Shown: positions 26,135-33,276 of the stretch, piece after piece
Numbering within the stretch: position 1 is the stretch's first letter
How the letters are laid out: the number at the start of each line of letters is the position of its first letter
Virus record (IMG/VR): IMGVR_UViG_3300035698_025127
Coordinates: 55,933-119,932 of that record
DNA length: 64,000 nt
Reading direction: 5' to 3' (one strand)
DNA from: a virus
Translations under genes and position numbers: made by a program
Notes under the pieces: model-generated
Told to the model about the DNA's origin: nothing
Database searches by the model: none
Seen by the model: the letters and a program-made list of their open reading frames with translations, nothing else

Positions 26135-26612
26135 AGTCCAAGTGTTGATGCATGTTAAAATCCACATCGGCAATGCTATCACGGACAGCATTGTATGCAG
26201 CGGCTTTAAGATTCATTCCTTGTTCCATGGGCCCATTCACCAAGGGTCCAAGCCACAAAGTATATCCGGTTCTGTAGCTGTTTTTCCGAATGGCAATACC
26301 GCCATATTCGCAGACGAACTCAAAATAGCCGGAACGTTTTTCGTTCGCAACTTTTTTAAATTCGCTGATGAACTTGCGATTTTTGCCGGAGAACTCTAGC
26401 CAAACAAAGCCACACAGTTCGCGAAGCCGACCGACAACGCCACCAATTTCGCCGCCTAATTCGTGGATACTTTGGCTAGTAGTGTTTAGCCCGATATCCT
26501 CGACAACGGCATAAGCAGGGCCGGCTTTAAGAAGGACAACGATATGATTATGGGCTGCAATTTTAGCGGCTTTGGTGGCTTCAACGATCATATCTTTGAA
26601 TGTATTTTTCAT
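26133..26612 (-). CDS. Hypothetical protein, 159 aa
   Basis: I chose the ATG at 26612, with AGAG 8 nt upstream, over two earlier in-frame starts. An alpha-helical N terminus with Ala/Lys is followed by a beta-rich half with many aromatic residues. It is transcribed from a near-consensus promoter with the conserved GATTGATTGACAA leader. No family recognised. Confidence 0.6.
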   Translation of the reverse strand: MKNTFKDMIVEATKAAKIAAHNHIVVLLKAGPAYAVVEDIGLNTTSQSIHELGGEIGGVVGRLRELCGFVWLEFSGKNRKFISEFKKVANEKRSGYFEFVCEYGGIAIRKNSYRTGYTLWLGPLVNGPMEQGMNLKAAAYNAVRDSIADVDFNMHQHLD

Positions 26613-26655
26613 TGTCATTCTCTGTGTTAGTAGCTTGTCAATCAATCATAAGTAA

Positions 26656-26683
26656 ACTATAGCATAGAAAATCATAATGTCAA
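26656..26683 (-). promoter_or_regulatory. Sigma70-type promoter with conserved leader
   Basis: On the minus strand: TTGACA (26683-26678), 16-bp spacer, TATAGT (26661-26656), followed by the leader GATTGATTGACAAGCTA that recurs near other accessory promoters. It drives the 159-aa gene. Confidence 0.78.
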
Positions 26684-26715
26684 GGAAAAAATGAAAAAAA
26701 CTATTATACATTACT

Positions 26716-26961
26716 TTATCTATCTCCTTGCATAAGGTCTTTAAATTCGGCCTGTGTAATAACATTTACGTCTGTAACACATTTTTCTTTACCGAAAAAT
26801 TCTCGAAAAGTTTTTCGGTTACGCTGGAGTTTTGCATATTTTTGTGCAACTTTTAAAGTATACGGACCTGCAAAATTATGAAAAAACTCTCCGCTATGTT
26901 TATTTGAACGTAATGCCATTTTAATGTGCACTATGTAATTTTTTTTAATATGTTGCGTCAT
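26716..26961 (-). CDS. Hypothetical basic protein, 81 aa
   Basis: The ATG is preceded by AAAGGAAA at good spacing. Rich in His, Lys and Arg; a nucleic-acid-binding role is possible but not shown. It stands in a minus-strand accessory block. Confidence 0.58.
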   Translation of the reverse strand: MTQHIKKNYIVHIKMALRSNKHSGEFFHNFAGPYTLKVAQKYAKLQRNRKTFREFFGKEKCVTDVNVITQAEFKDLMQGDR

Positions 26962-26996
26962 TTTTTTCCTTTGTTATACATTTTCATGTCAAATTC

Positions 26997-27302
26997 TTAA
27001 CAAGATACATTCATTATGTGGGGTAAATCCTGCTGCATCAAAACAGCACAAAGACTGTATTTTTCAACGCCCAGAATGGTATTTAACATTTCGTTAATAG
27101 CCTTTTGAGGGCTTTTTCTTTTGACACCGAAAAGCTGGCATGGTTCAAACACGCTTGGCGCATAAATGCCATAATAAAACCCATCGGTTTTTCTGCTGAT
27201 TCTGCCAAGTTCTCTTGACAATTCTTTTTTGTTACAAGGAACATATGTAATAACAATACTGTCCTTAATAACACCGCCCTGAATGAATATTGTGTTATTC
27301 AT
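26997..27302 (-). CDS. Hypothetical protein, 101 aa
   Basis: The ATG at 27302 follows TTGGAG and overlaps the previous stop by 8 nt; longer in-frame starts lie inside the upstream gene. Contains RKSPQKAINEML as a basic helix near the C terminus. Function not recognised. Confidence 0.6.
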   Translation of the reverse strand: MNNTIFIQGGVIKDSIVITYVPCNKKELSRELGRISRKTDGFYYGIYAPSVFEPCQLFGVKRKSPQKAINEMLNTILGVEKYSLCAVLMQQDLPHIMNVSC

Positions 27303-27666
27303 TGTGTACTCCAAAATTCCTTTCACAGTGCGAAGCACTTGAAATACTATCATAATTGTAAATTGTGTGAAAGCACTTGTATTCGCCGAGATCATCTATA
27401 TGAACACAATTCAAAATAATTTTGGAATTATCCCATTTTGTAACCTTGCACACCCCATTGCCAGAAAAAATCTTTTCCGGTACTTCGAGGGAACTTACCT
27501 TGACAGGATTGGCTCGATCTTTTCCCGCTGCGATCAAAAGCGTTCCGAATACTCCAGTCACTGCCAATAGCACAAAAATAATCATGGAATATGCAAACCA
27601 TTTTGAAACTTTTTCTTTTTTGCTGCCATACAAATTCATTTTGTAAAGACTTTTAATTTTCGGCAT
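27295..27666 (-). CDS. Membrane-anchored protein, 123 aa
   Basis: The ATG at 27666 follows AAAAGGAA. A basic N terminus, one transmembrane segment at about residues 24-48, then a soluble part with two or more Cys (VCKVTKW, LNCVHI, YKCF, HCERN). This points to an anchored domain outside the cytoplasm with possible disulfides. It is first in its operon under the promoter at 27698-27726. Confidence 0.62.
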   Translation of the reverse strand: MPKIKSLYKMNLYGSKKEKVSKWFAYSMIIFVLLAVTGVFGTLLIAAGKDRANPVKVSSLEVPEKIFSGNGVCKVTKWDNSKIILNCVHIDDLGEYKCFHTIYNYDSISSASHCERNFGVHNE

Positions 27667-27697
27667 GTTTTTTCCTTTTTCGTTTAAGTTAGGTTTT

Positions 27698-27726
27698 AAT
27701 ATATCACAAACCCCTAACTTTGTCAA
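27698..27726 (-). promoter_or_regulatory. Sigma70-type promoter
   Basis: On the minus strand: TTGACA (27726-27721), 17-bp spacer, TATATT (27703-27698). Divergent from the plus-strand genes that start at 27776. Confidence 0.75.
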
Positions 27727-27775
27727 GTTTTAAATATAAAAAATAATCGTACGAATATATATATGGAGGTACATG

Positions 27776-28048
27776 ATGAATGACAATTTAATTTATATTA
27801 TACTCGGTGGATTTGCTTTTGTTGGATTTAGCTCTTTGGGGCTAGGGAAATTATTATCAAAACTTTTTGGTAATAAAAGAAAACAAAAAAATACTCATAG
27901 CAATCCAAGATTACCAAAATACTCTAACCATAAAAAGGAATACGAAAAAGATGAAGACACTATTGATAAAACAGTGGGCAATCTTGCTATTGACAGTTTA
28001 CTTGACGTCATTGATGCCTCAATTAGTAATGGCAAGCGAAAAAAATAA
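27776..28048 (+). CDS. Membrane-anchored small protein, 90 aa
   Basis: ATG at 27776 (another at 27773) after a perfect GGAGGT. An N-terminal hydrophobic segment (residues 6-30), then a charged Lys/Asp-rich tail. Its 3' part overlaps the next gene in another frame over almost 100 nt. This is reminiscent of nested spanin pairs, though the details differ. Confidence 0.6.
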   Translation: MNDNLIYIILGGFAFVGFSSLGLGKLLSKLFGNKRKQKNTHSNPRLPKYSNHKKEYEKDEDTIDKTVGNLAIDSLLDVIDASISNGKRKK

Positions 28049-28379
28049 GCACTCGGAAACTTTTAAAATTCCAGGTGTTTGCCACACTATGATATGCGGA
28101 GAGGAAAAATGCGAATGTATTATTCCCGAGAAATTTGAGTATGCTGTTACAGAAGACGTCATTAGGCAGTTTGTCAAAGAGAAAATGGGCAAAGAAGCGT
28201 GCAAAAATGAACTTGGGGACTGTACAAGCAATTTACAGGACTGTAAAACTCGGCCAGCAGAGACAAAAGTTATTGTAACGAATGAAATTCCGAATTGGGT
28301 ATGGTATGTTTTTGCGGCCGTGGCAGTTGTTACGCTCGTAGGTGGGGGATATGCTGGATACAAATTGGGTCAGTTATAA
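27951..28379 (+). CDS. Exported protein with signal peptide and C-terminal TM
   Basis: From the ATG at 27951 (AAAAGGAA 13 nt upstream) the first 28 residues form a clear signal peptide: MKTLLIKQW, a hydrophobic core and cleavage near MPQLVMA. The mature part has seven Cys arranged in clusters (CHTMICGEEKCEC, CKNELGDC, QDC) suitable for disulfides, and a C-terminal transmembrane segment at about residues 115-138. It is therefore a periplasmic domain held in the inner membrane. It could take part in lysis or superinfection exclusion. Confidence 0.6.
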   Translation: MKTLLIKQWAILLLTVYLTSLMPQLVMASEKNKHSETFKIPGVCHTMICGEEKCECIIPEKFEYAVTEDVIRQFVKEKMGKEACKNELGDCTSNLQDCKTRPAETKVIVTNEIPNWVWYVFAAVAVVTLVGGGYAGYKLGQL

Positions 28380-28538
28380 ATGTCAGTATTCTTTTATATT
28401 CACTGTCTTATTATCATTTTTATGATAATTGGTTTTCTGTGGTCATTAAAAAAAGATCACTTTTCGTACGTAATACTTTGGTTATATATTATTGGCTTTG
28501 TTTTCACTATATTTTGTGGAGTTTTCTGGCATGGATAA
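28380..28538 (+). CDS. Small two-TM membrane protein, 52 aa
   Basis: An ORF of 53 codons starting right after the preceding TAA. Two hydrophobic segments (residues about 3-22 and 29-50) are joined by a short basic loop (SLKKDHF). The length, topology and overlap with the next start (8 nt) are like small holins or similar phage membrane peptides. Confidence 0.6.
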   Translation: MSVFFYIHCLIIIFMIIGFLWSLKKDHFSYVILWLYIIGFVFTIFCGVFWHG

Positions 28539-28713
28539 AAAACATTTAATTATGTATACATTGGGCAATAACATTTTGCACGATCCAACAATTTCTTTAC
28601 TTCCGCCCGATATTCTAAAAGAATTCGCTATTAGAATTTTGCGGTCCCTTGACGTTAATATTGATGGTGACATTGATATCGACAAACTTTTCGAGGAACT
28701 GGAACTTAGTTAA
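28531..28713 (+). CDS. Hypothetical acidic protein, 60 aa
   Basis: ATG at 28531 after GTGGAG, overlapping the upstream gene. An acidic, helical product with a DGDIDIDKLFEEL end. Coupled to the DnaE-like gene by TAATG. Function not recognised. Confidence 0.55.
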   Translation: MDKKHLIMYTLGNNILHDPTISLLPPDILKEFAIRILRSLDVNIDGDIDIDKLFEELELS

Positions 28714-30083
28714 TGACAATTAACTGGACTCATTTACATACACATTCGGTGTATTCCGTTCGCGATGGGTTATCGTCTATAAATGATATCGTCAATAAGG
28801 CTAAAGAACATGGATTTTCAAGCGTTGCTTTGACTGACCACGGCACGGTTGCTGGTAGTTTTCAGTTCATAAATAGTGCTAAAAGCGCCGGAATCAAACC
28901 TATAATCGGTTCAGAGCTCTATATCGAAGCTGTACCAAGGAAATTGATTAAAAACCGCTCTGAGATAGACCACAGTCGTTATAAGAACGAATACAAAAAG
29001 TCAATCAATAGGATGCTGCGGTCCAATTACCATTTAGTTGCTCTTGCACAAAACTATCAGGGATATAAAAACCTTCTTAAAATTACAAATAATTCTATAG
29101 AAGAGGGCTATTTTTACAGGCCCTTGACTACAAAAAAAGTTCTTTTTGAAAATAGCCAGGGAATTTGTGCTTCTTCGGCATGTTTTGGTGGTGAAATAGC
29201 CCGGATGCTTTATGCTGGCAATACAGCACAAGCTGAATATGCTTTATCGGAATATAAAGAGGCTTTTCGGGGCAGATTCGCCATAGAGCTAATGATAATT
29301 AACTTCCCAAGACAAAAACAGATAAATGAAGAACTAATAAGATTAGCACATAAAACTAATACCCCTACAATTATTACTTGTGATTCTCATTACACTAATC
29401 AGAGTGAATATGACTTGCACAGAATTCTGCTGAATATTGATAATGTACGGCAGGGCATCAAGTTAGAAGACATTAGTAATGGCTGGGAATTCGACGCCAC
29501 AGACTTGTTTTATAAGTCCTTAAAACAAATTATGGAAGACTGGGAAAAGCAACATAAAAGTGATATATTTACAAAAGAAGTATTGCTTAATTCCATTCGA
29601 AATACGTCAAATATTATAGATTCTGTTGAAGAATATACACTCCAACACGTTCCTAGGCTTCCGACGTACGATAATGGTTACGAGGTGTTAAAGAAACGCT
29701 GTGTTACCGGGCTATATAATATGATACAAAACGGTATTATTGAAAAAACAAGAGGTTTTGAATATCAAAAAAGGCTAATATATGAATTAAAAACCATCAA
29801 ACAGTTAAATGCAGTCAGCTATATGCTACTGTTCGCCGATGTTACAAATTTTTGTGATAATCCTTTTGACAAAACAATATGGAGCGGGCATGAAATACCC
29901 GAAGAAATACGAGATTTAATTCCGTCAAGCGGAACTATTCCGCGTGGCACAGGTCGTGGATCTGCCGGTGGTTCTTTAGTTGCTTACTTATTAGGCATAA
30001 CCAAAGGTGTTGACCCGCTTAAATTTGATTTACTATTTGAACGCTTTCTTGACATTAATCGTGTCCCGAAAATGAAGTTCTAA
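28713..30083 (+). CDS. dnaE: DNA polymerase III alpha (DnaE) N-terminal part: PHP domain, truncated before active site
   Basis: A 456-aa protein. The N-terminal PHP domain shows THLHTHS (His7, His9, His11) and LTDHGTVAG (Asp42-His43). The C terminus carries the start of the palm, GTGRGSAGGSLVAYLLGITK, then PLKFDLLFERFLDINRV. In E. coli DnaE this segment runs straight into the catalytic PDFDVDF aspartates, but here the frame ends in KMKF and TAA exactly at that point. No remainder of the polymerase is present in this window. It may be half of a split polymerase, one exon of a trans-spliced gene, or a relic acting only through PHP. Confidence 0.85.
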   Translation: MTINWTHLHTHSVYSVRDGLSSINDIVNKAKEHGFSSVALTDHGTVAGSFQFINSAKSAGIKPIIGSELYIEAVPRKLIKNRSEIDHSRYKNEYKKSINRMLRSNYHLVALAQNYQGYKNLLKITNNSIEEGYFYRPLTTKKVLFENSQGICASSACFGGEIARMLYAGNTAQAEYALSEYKEAFRGRFAIELMIINFPRQKQINEELIRLAHKTNTPTIITCDSHYTNQSEYDLHRILLNIDNVRQGIKLEDISNGWEFDATDLFYKSLKQIMEDWEKQHKSDIFTKEVLLNSIRNTSNIIDSVEEYTLQHVPRLPTYDNGYEVLKKRCVTGLYNMIQNGIIEKTRGFEYQKRLIYELKTIKQLNAVSYMLLFADVTNFCDNPFDKTIWSGHEIPEEIRDLIPSSGTIPRGTGRGSAGGSLVAYLLGITKGVDPLKFDLLFERFLDINRVPKMKF

Positions 30084-30097
30084 GGAGACAAAAAAAC

Positions 30098-30370
30098 ATG
30101 CAAAAAATTAATGTATTCTCAGTCGAAGAAACTAAAATTCCTAACGCGCCTAGACAAGGCAAAGAACTTTCCAAAATGCCTACAAAAGGGAACTATTACT
30201 TTTTAGTAAAACTCTATGATAGTACTGGCAACTTTATCATGGCTGCGCATGGCAATGATTTACTAACAGCCAAAAAAACATTGGTAAATGATTTTATTGC
30301 GTCCAGATATTCCACTAATGCATTAAAGGAATATATTGACGAACTTAAACAATATGCAGAAACAGCATAA
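30098..30370 (+). CDS. Hypothetical protein, 90 aa
   Basis: AAGGAGA overlaps the end of the dnaE fragment and lies 9 nt before the ATG. Small alpha/beta product with no similarity to polymerase. Its presence shows that the dnaE frame is followed by an ordinary gene rather than by intron-like sequence. Confidence 0.62.
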   Translation: MQKINVFSVEETKIPNAPRQGKELSKMPTKGNYYFLVKLYDSTGNFIMAAHGNDLLTAKKTLVNDFIASRYSTNALKEYIDELKQYAETA

Positions 30371-30530
30371 AGACATAAAAACAGTCATAGACTTTTTAAT
30401 GACGTTAGAATGTCATGATAAGCACCGAGACTTTTTAGACAGCCTCATAAATTACTATAATGTAAATGGGGGGTTTACTGACAAACAACTTGACGTATTA
30501 AAAAGCATAATGATTTCCGAATCAATATAA
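30336..30530 (+). CDS. Hypothetical small protein, 64 aa
   Basis: Starts at TTG 30336, five nt after AAAGGA; an ATG at 30354 is the alternative but has no good ribosome binding site. Helical with a His-rich middle (CHDKHRDF). Followed by a terminator. No family recognised. Confidence 0.5.
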   Translation: MTNLNNMQKQHKDIKTVIDFLMTLECHDKHRDFLDSLINYYNVNGGFTDKQLDVLKSIMISESI

Positions 30531-30533
30531 AGA

Positions 30534-30558
30534 AGAGGCCTAGCGCCTCTTTTTTTTT
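30534..30558 (+). terminator. Rho-independent terminator
   Basis: A 6-bp stem AGAGGC/GCCTCT with loop CTAGC followed by a run of nine T. It ends the operon that contains the dnaE fragment. Confidence 0.85.
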
Positions 30559-30568
30559 CAAAAAAAAC

Positions 30569-30597
30569 TTGACAAACGCAACAAGATATGTTATAAC
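30569..30597 (+). promoter_or_regulatory. Sigma70-type promoter
   Basis: TTGACA 30569-30574, 17-bp spacer, TATAAC 30592-30597. It drives the gamma-glutamylcyclotransferase-like gene. Confidence 0.8.
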
Positions 30598-30638
30598 ATA
30601 GACAATTGATACAAAAAATACTTAACGAAAGGACAGCA

Positions 30639-31022
30639 ATGAAAAACATTTTTGTTTACGGCACATTAAAAGGTGTTGGTAAACAGCTTGTCGGTAAAGA
30701 TATCAAAGCCACTTTAAAGGGATGGGACCTTTACATGATTATGGACTGGAATGGAAAACCGACTTATCCGACTGTTAAATTATCTTCCAACCCCAATGCT
30801 ATTGTACATGGCGAAGTTCTTACCGATCTTGGTCCATTTGAAGTTGCATTTTTTGACCGATATGAAGGTTTTGAATCGGCCGAAAGTGAAACCAACCTAT
30901 ATAACAAAAAAACAGTAATTGCAACACTTGAAGACAGTTCAGAAATTGAAGTAGATGTATACGAGTTTAATAGTGAACTGTACGATGCTGACTTGCGAAA
31001 AATCGAGGGAGGAAAATTTTGA
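30639..31022 (+). CDS. Gamma-glutamylcyclotransferase-like (AIG2/GGCT fold) protein
   Basis: A 127-aa protein. ATG at 30639 after GAAAGGACAGC. Typical GGCT/AIG2 signature: VYGTLKG at residues 6-12 as the phosphate-like loop, and FFDRYEGFE holding the catalytic Glu. GGCT enzymes release a gamma-glutamyl group as 5-oxoproline, or remove gamma-glutamylamines. In the genome-context study of amidoligases by Iyer and colleagues this family was found together with amidoligases and glutamine amidotransferase-like enzymes, and both partners are present in this window. Confidence 0.8.
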   Translation: MKNIFVYGTLKGVGKQLVGKDIKATLKGWDLYMIMDWNGKPTYPTVKLSSNPNAIVHGEVLTDLGPFEVAFFDRYEGFESAESETNLYNKKTVIATLEDSSEIEVDVYEFNSELYDADLRKIEGGKF

Positions 31023-31345
31023 CAGATATTTTGGTACAATGTAAAAGTGTAAAAGGTGTTGATCCAACAGTTGTAACTTTCCGTGATGTGGAAACTGGTG
31101 AAGAACTTATTGAACGTATTTATACGGGTACTATTAAGCAAATTACCAAAAAATTGGGCGCGCCTGACAGGTGGAAGCGTAGTATTTTTCGCCTTAAGGT
31201 TTCCAATTACCAACATGTCAATGCCGCAACAAAACACTCTAGTCGTTTTGTTCAGTCTGTGAACCCCGCATCCTTTGGGGATGTAAAGCGTATTTGTGAC
31301 GAACTCAATAAAAAGAAAGAGGAGAAAAAATCCAATGCTGTTTAA
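31019..31345 (+). CDS. Hypothetical basic protein, 108 aa
   Basis: A TTG start after GAGGGAGG, overlapping the GGCT stop by 4 nt. Beta-rich with a Lys/Glu-rich C-terminal helix. Because it is coupled to the GGCT gene it may belong to the same pathway, but no motif identifies it. Confidence 0.58.
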   Translation: MTDILVQCKSVKGVDPTVVTFRDVETGEELIERIYTGTIKQITKKLGAPDRWKRSIFRLKVSNYQHVNAATKHSSRFVQSVNPASFGDVKRICDELNKKKEEKKSNAV

Positions 31346-31946
31346 AGCCGATTATGAAAATGGTTGTTTTGTTTCTACAAAAAAATTCGCAAAAAAATAT
31401 GCCGATTTTATACGCATGTTGAATACTTTTGTCATTTCGGATGGCAAAGTTTATGTGCCATTTACTGCACAAAAACTGGCAAACGAATTCTTTGAGAAAA
31501 TGAATGCAGACATTGAATTTGAAGACATTGATGAAAAGTATCATGTCCCCTATGTGCAGATTGATGGCGATAATATGTTGAAAGTATATGTCGCTACTTA
31601 TAACTTGGGATCTATTCTTAGTTCTCATTTTCTTCGTGAAGATTCCAAAAAAGGATTTTTCAAGATCAGAATTCACCCCAACTATAACGAACTTCTTGAA
31701 AGTCTGAAAAAAGAATTCGGCGGCTTTTCCGCAGATGAAAATTTTTCCGATACAATGACAGAGTTGGTCGCTAACCTTAAAGACTTGGGTGATGAAAACG
31801 ATTCCGAAGACGAACGGACCCGAAATATTATTCGGGCCATGATTGTAAGAATCGCAAATCAGGAAAATATTGAACTGAATGCGGCTGGAAAAGAATATGT
31901 GGAAGGCCTCAAAGAAATAACCCCTAGCCGTTACTGGGACTTTTAA
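31335..31946 (+). CDS. Hypothetical protein, 203 aa
   Basis: The ATG at 31335 follows GAGGAG. An alpha/beta product with a charged helical second half (around DENDSEDERTRN). It is the third gene of the GGCT operon, just upstream of the glutamine amidotransferase-like gene. No family recognised. Confidence 0.6.
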   Translation: MLFKADYENGCFVSTKKFAKKYADFIRMLNTFVISDGKVYVPFTAQKLANEFFEKMNADIEFEDIDEKYHVPYVQIDGDNMLKVYVATYNLGSILSSHFLREDSKKGFFKIRIHPNYNELLESLKKEFGGFSADENFSDTMTELVANLKDLGDENDSEDERTRNIIRAMIVRIANQENIELNAAGKEYVEGLKEITPSRYWDF

Positions 31947-31995
31947 TAACAAGCCGTTACCAAAACTTTTAATTAACTAACAAAAAGGACATACA

Positions 31996-32601
31996 ATGTG
32001 TATTATCGGACTAAAGACGATCGGGCAAGAAACCCCCTCACTTAACACACTTCGCGGCTGTTTTAATAGCAATCGCGATGGCGCAGGAATTGCCATTGTA
32101 CGAAATGATAAAGTGGAAGTTCACAAAGGATTTATGAACTGGGGAGACTTTGAAACGGCAGTAAATGTACTTCAGATTGACAAAAATGAACTTGCCATGT
32201 ATCACTTTCGTTTTGGTACTGCAGGCGAAAATAACCAGGCAAATACCCACCCTTTCCCTGTTTGGCCTGTGGACAAGACGCAATTGCGATGGACAAGTTA
32301 TACAGCAAAAGCTGCAATGTCGCATAACGGCATTATGAGCAAATACGGTGGCTATTGGAAACAAGGCAAAGTGGATGAATATTCCGACACTCAGCTTTTT
32401 GTATATGACCAGCTTCGCCACTATACCTTGGCTGACTTATATACCAATGAAACCGTCAAGGAACTCGGTACCCTTATTAATGGTGGTAACAAACTGGCAA
32501 TTATTACCGAGGATAACAAGTATATTCTCGTCAATGAACAGGCTGGAGTTTGGGACCAGGGAATGTGGTGGAGCAACCCCGGATACAAAATATACTGTTG
32601 A
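31996..32601 (+). CDS. Class II glutamine amidotransferase-like Ntn hydrolase
   Basis: A 201-aa protein beginning MCIIGLK: after loss of Met, Cys2 would be the N-terminal nucleophile of an Ntn hydrolase. Supporting segments are SNRDGAGIAI, YHFRFGTAG (the Arg/Gly of the glutamine site) and AMSHNGIM, matching the conserved HNG of GATase class II. AAAAGGAC precedes the ATG. It would release ammonia from glutamine or hydrolyse a gamma-glutamyl amide. The last five codons lie inside a 104-bp direct repeat, so the native C terminus may have been replaced. It ends in TGA. Confidence 0.75.
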   Translation: MCIIGLKTIGQETPSLNTLRGCFNSNRDGAGIAIVRNDKVEVHKGFMNWGDFETAVNVLQIDKNELAMYHFRFGTAGENNQANTHPFPVWPVDKTQLRWTSYTAKAAMSHNGIMSKYGGYWKQGKVDEYSDTQLFVYDQLRHYTLADLYTNETVKELGTLINGGNKLAIITEDNKYILVNEQAGVWDQGMWWSNPGYKIYC

Positions 32602-32688
32602 ATATATCGCCTCAGATTTTGAAATAAAGTAATATTATAAAAACCCTTGACATTCGCTGTAAAGTGTGCTATAACAAAGTCATAACTT
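32585..32688. repeat. 104-bp direct repeat, copy 1
   Basis: Identical over 104 bp to 33152-33255, spaced by 567 bp. It contains the end of a reading frame (codons for KYTVEYIASDFEIK in another frame) and a complete promoter. It overlaps the 3' end of the amidotransferase gene. Confidence 0.9.
32647..32675 (+). promoter_or_regulatory. Sigma70-type promoter in repeat copy 1
   Basis: TTGACA 32647-32652, 17-bp spacer, TATAAC 32670-32675. It drives the first of the two paralogous membrane proteins. Confidence 0.8.
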
Positions 32689-32706
32689 AAAAAGAAAGGA
32701 AATTTC

Positions 32707-32952
32707 ATGGAACAATTTACTCTAAAATACTATCCCGCTATTATAGGTATTCTAGCCCTTTGTTTTACGGTTTATGGATATGCAGTCAGCACTACGATTG
32801 TTTACTATAGCCCGACTACTGGAAAGCCAATAGCATGTCTTTTTGAAAACGCAAAATATGAAGCTGATGCCTTTGTTTGTCAAGAGGCAATAAAAGGCAT
32901 ACATAGACGTAAATACGTTAACCCCGATTTTGCCATGGACCAAGGAGAATAA
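32707..32952 (+). CDS. Small membrane protein, 81 aa, paralogue 1
   Basis: The ATG follows AAAGGAAA. One transmembrane segment at about residues 10-30, then an exterior part with VYYSPTTGKPIACLF and FVCQEAIKG, so two Cys could pair. It is a paralogue of the next gene, which has VYVNSATGEKVGCNI and FICQEAVK in the same places. Confidence 0.65.
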   Translation: MEQFTLKYYPAIIGILALCFTVYGYAVSTTIVYYSPTTGKPIACLFENAKYEADAFVCQEAIKGIHRRKYVNPDFAMDQGE

Positions 32953-32953
32953 A

Positions 32954-33199
32954 ATGTTTGACAAAAATCATTTCGACGCCCGTTCAATTGTATTGTCTAT
33001 TGCAGCAATCGCGATGTTTGCTTTTCTTTTTCATATAATTCTGTCTATCCCTACTGTATATGTTAATTCCGCCACTGGAGAAAAAGTCGGTTGTAACATA
33101 AACGGCAAACAATATGCCGCTGCTTCATTTATCTGCCAGGAGGCCGTAAAAACAAAATATACTGTTGAATATATCGCCTCAGATTTTGAAATAAAGTAA
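32954..33199 (+). CDS. Small membrane protein, 81 aa, paralogue 2
   Basis: The ATG at 32954 follows AAGGAG. Same design as the preceding gene: an N-terminal TM (about residues 14-35) and two conserved Cys. Its last 15 codons lie in the second copy of the direct repeat, and here the repeat sequence is read in a natural frame (KYTVEYIASDFEIK). This suggests copy 2 is the original. Confidence 0.65.
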   Translation: MFDKNHFDARSIVLSIAAIAMFAFLFHIILSIPTVYVNSATGEKVGCNINGKQYAAASFICQEAVKTKYTVEYIASDFEIK

Positions 33200-33255
33200 T
33201 ATTATAAAAACCCTTGACATTCGCTGTAAAGTGTGCTATAACAAAGTCATAACTT
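33152..33255. repeat. 104-bp direct repeat, copy 2
   Basis: Identical to 32585-32688. It includes the 3' end of the second paralogue and a promoter for the CCA-adding enzyme gene. Confidence 0.9.
33214..33242 (+). promoter_or_regulatory. Sigma70-type promoter in repeat copy 2
   Basis: TTGACA 33214-33219, 17-bp spacer, TATAAC 33237-33242. It drives the CCA-adding enzyme gene. Confidence 0.8.
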
Positions 33256-33276
33256 GAAACAAAGGAGAACAAACAA

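Noticed and set aside
28713-30083. Split intein at the end of the DnaE fragment
   Set aside because: The residues after the conserved segment are only KMKF; there is no Cys or Ser start and no intein-N block.
31305-31952. Minus-strand ORF of 215 aa
   Set aside because: Antisense shadow of the 203-aa plus-strand gene; Phe/Ile/Cys-rich composition typical of shadows.
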